DNA from: Candidatus Saccharibacteria bacterium UBA6209
GTDB lineage: Bacteria > Patescibacteriota > Saccharimonadia > Saccharimonadales > Saccharimonadaceae
Assembly: GCA_905370345.1 (NCBI GenBank)
Contig: CAJPKE010000006.1
Coordinates: 1 to 30,947 of the forward strand
Direction of reading: 5' to 3'
Length of the DNA: 30,947 bases
How positions within the stretch are numbered: position 1 is the stretch's first letter; each line of letters starts with the position of its first letter. Under the pieces are notes generated by a model, which made no database searches, was not told where the DNA came from, and saw only the letters and a list, made by a program, of their open reading frames with translations. A program made the translations under genes and the position numbers. Of this stretch, positions 30,332 to 30,947 are shown piece after piece.

Positions 30332-30947
30332 AAAAAGGTTTAGGCAGAGGTTTTGGGTCGTTAATTCCAACCAATTTGATCGATGAAACGTTCGATCCGA
30401 CAGCGCAACAGGATGTGAAAGTTTCTCATTTGAGAGATATTGCTATTGATCAAGTTGTCCCGGATCCTGATCAGCCACGTCGCTTTTTTGATGAGAATGC
30501 TTTGAATGAGTTGACGGAATCGGTGCGCGAGCATGGTGTGGTTCAGCCGATTGTTGTGACGCCAAAAGGCGATAAATATCTGATCGTGGCGGGCGAGCGA
30601 CGTTGGCGTGCGGCGAATAGGGCGAATTTAACAGAGGTGCCGTGTATTGTCAGGAGTATGAGTGACCAAAATCGCCTGGAGACTTCTTTGATTGAAAACT
30701 TGCAGCGACATGATTTGAATGCGCTTGAAACTGCGACTGCTTATCAGAAATTGCGCGACCAATTCAATATGACGCTGGAGGAAATTGGAAAGCGTCTGGG
30801 TGGCAAATCTATAAGCGCGGTCAGTAATACGTTGAGACTACTGAAATTGCCGAAGTCTGTGCAGCAGGCGTTGTTTGAGGGGAAGCTTAACGAAGGGCAG
30901 GCAAGACCTCTAATCGGTTTGCCTGATGACGCCGCGGAAGATATTAT
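30328..30947 (+). CDS. parB: Chromosome partitioning protein ParB, cut by the window end
   Basis: The first about 206 residues are visible, and the 3' end lies outside. The start MKKGLGRGFGSLIP is the typical N-terminal ParA-interacting peptide. The ParB N-terminal domain follows with DPDQPRRFFDENALNELTES and the CTP-binding GERRWRAAN. Next is ENLQRHDLNALE and the helix-turn-helix LEEIGKRLGGKSISAVSNTL, which reads parS. The start is at 30328, overlapping the parA stop. No parS site was recognised by eye in the window. Confidence 0.95.
   Translation, partial: MKKGLGRGFGSLIPTNLIDETFDPTAQQDVKVSHLRDIAIDQVVPDPDQPRRFFDENALNELTESVREHGVVQPIVVTPKGDKYLIVAGERRWRAANRANLTEVPCIVRSMSDQNRLETSLIENLQRHDLNALETATAYQKLRDQFNMTLEEIGKRLGGKSISAVSNTLRLLKLPKSVQQALFEGKLNEGQARPLIGLPDDAAEDI

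Overview
The window most likely comes from a Candidatus Saccharibacteria (TM7) or closely related Patescibacteria chromosome. This is inferred from gene content and protein style, with no database search. Supporting points are the very compact layout, small core proteins (a 589-residue IF-2, a four-domain S1, a 646-residue PriA), a eukaryote-like type 2 isoleucyl-tRNA synthetase, several proteins with no recognisable family outside this kind of genome, and standard use of TGA as stop. Almost all of the sequence is chromosomal core. I see no insertion sequence, phage, CRISPR array, tRNA or rRNA.

Layout. 1-3540: an LPKTG-tailed membrane protein, then rpsA-infB. 3550-6370: a large acidic membrane-associated protein of unknown function and two small paralogous proteins, closed by a bidirectional terminator. 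6411-9791 (minus strand): fmt, def and priA, divergent from a phosphoribosyltransferase-like gene. 9831-13116: that gene, a winged-helix protein overlapping recJ, and an unknown gene. 13160-15163: rpsU-yqeY-adk-map. 15211-18987: ftsA, ftsZ, an NrdR-like gene lacking its zinc ribbon, a thioredoxin-fold protein without CxxC, and a VKOR disulfide-forming membrane protein. 19060-24708: a cell-surface locus. 24714-28222: a T-box-type leader, ileS and a 62-residue unknown gene. 28269-30947: galU, rplU, parA and the start of parB (cut by the window edge). parAB often lies near the replication origin, so this end may be origin-proximal.

The most interesting region is 18129-24708. It encodes a VKOR oxidase, a secreted seven-repeat RCC1 propeller with a cysteine pair in every repeat and a C-terminal domain resembling WxL domains, a signal-peptide protein with a C-terminal anchor, a small free-standing WxL-like protein, a membrane-anchored protein resembling the DUF916/WxL-interacting family, and a LiaF-like envelope-stress membrane protein. 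Together these look like a WxL-type surface complex, known mainly from Firmicutes, combined with a disulfide-stabilised propeller.

Two regulatory themes stand out. First, at least six genes (def, priA, the phosphoribosyltransferase-like gene, rpsU, ftsA and the LiaF-like gene) have a -10 box ending 6-9 bases before the ATG and no Shine-Dalgarno, which predicts leaderless mRNAs; many other genes carry strong AAGGAG sites. Second, ileS has a leader with a T-box motif (TGGTACC bulge, flanking helices, nested terminator-like stem), implying control by uncharged tRNA-Ile.
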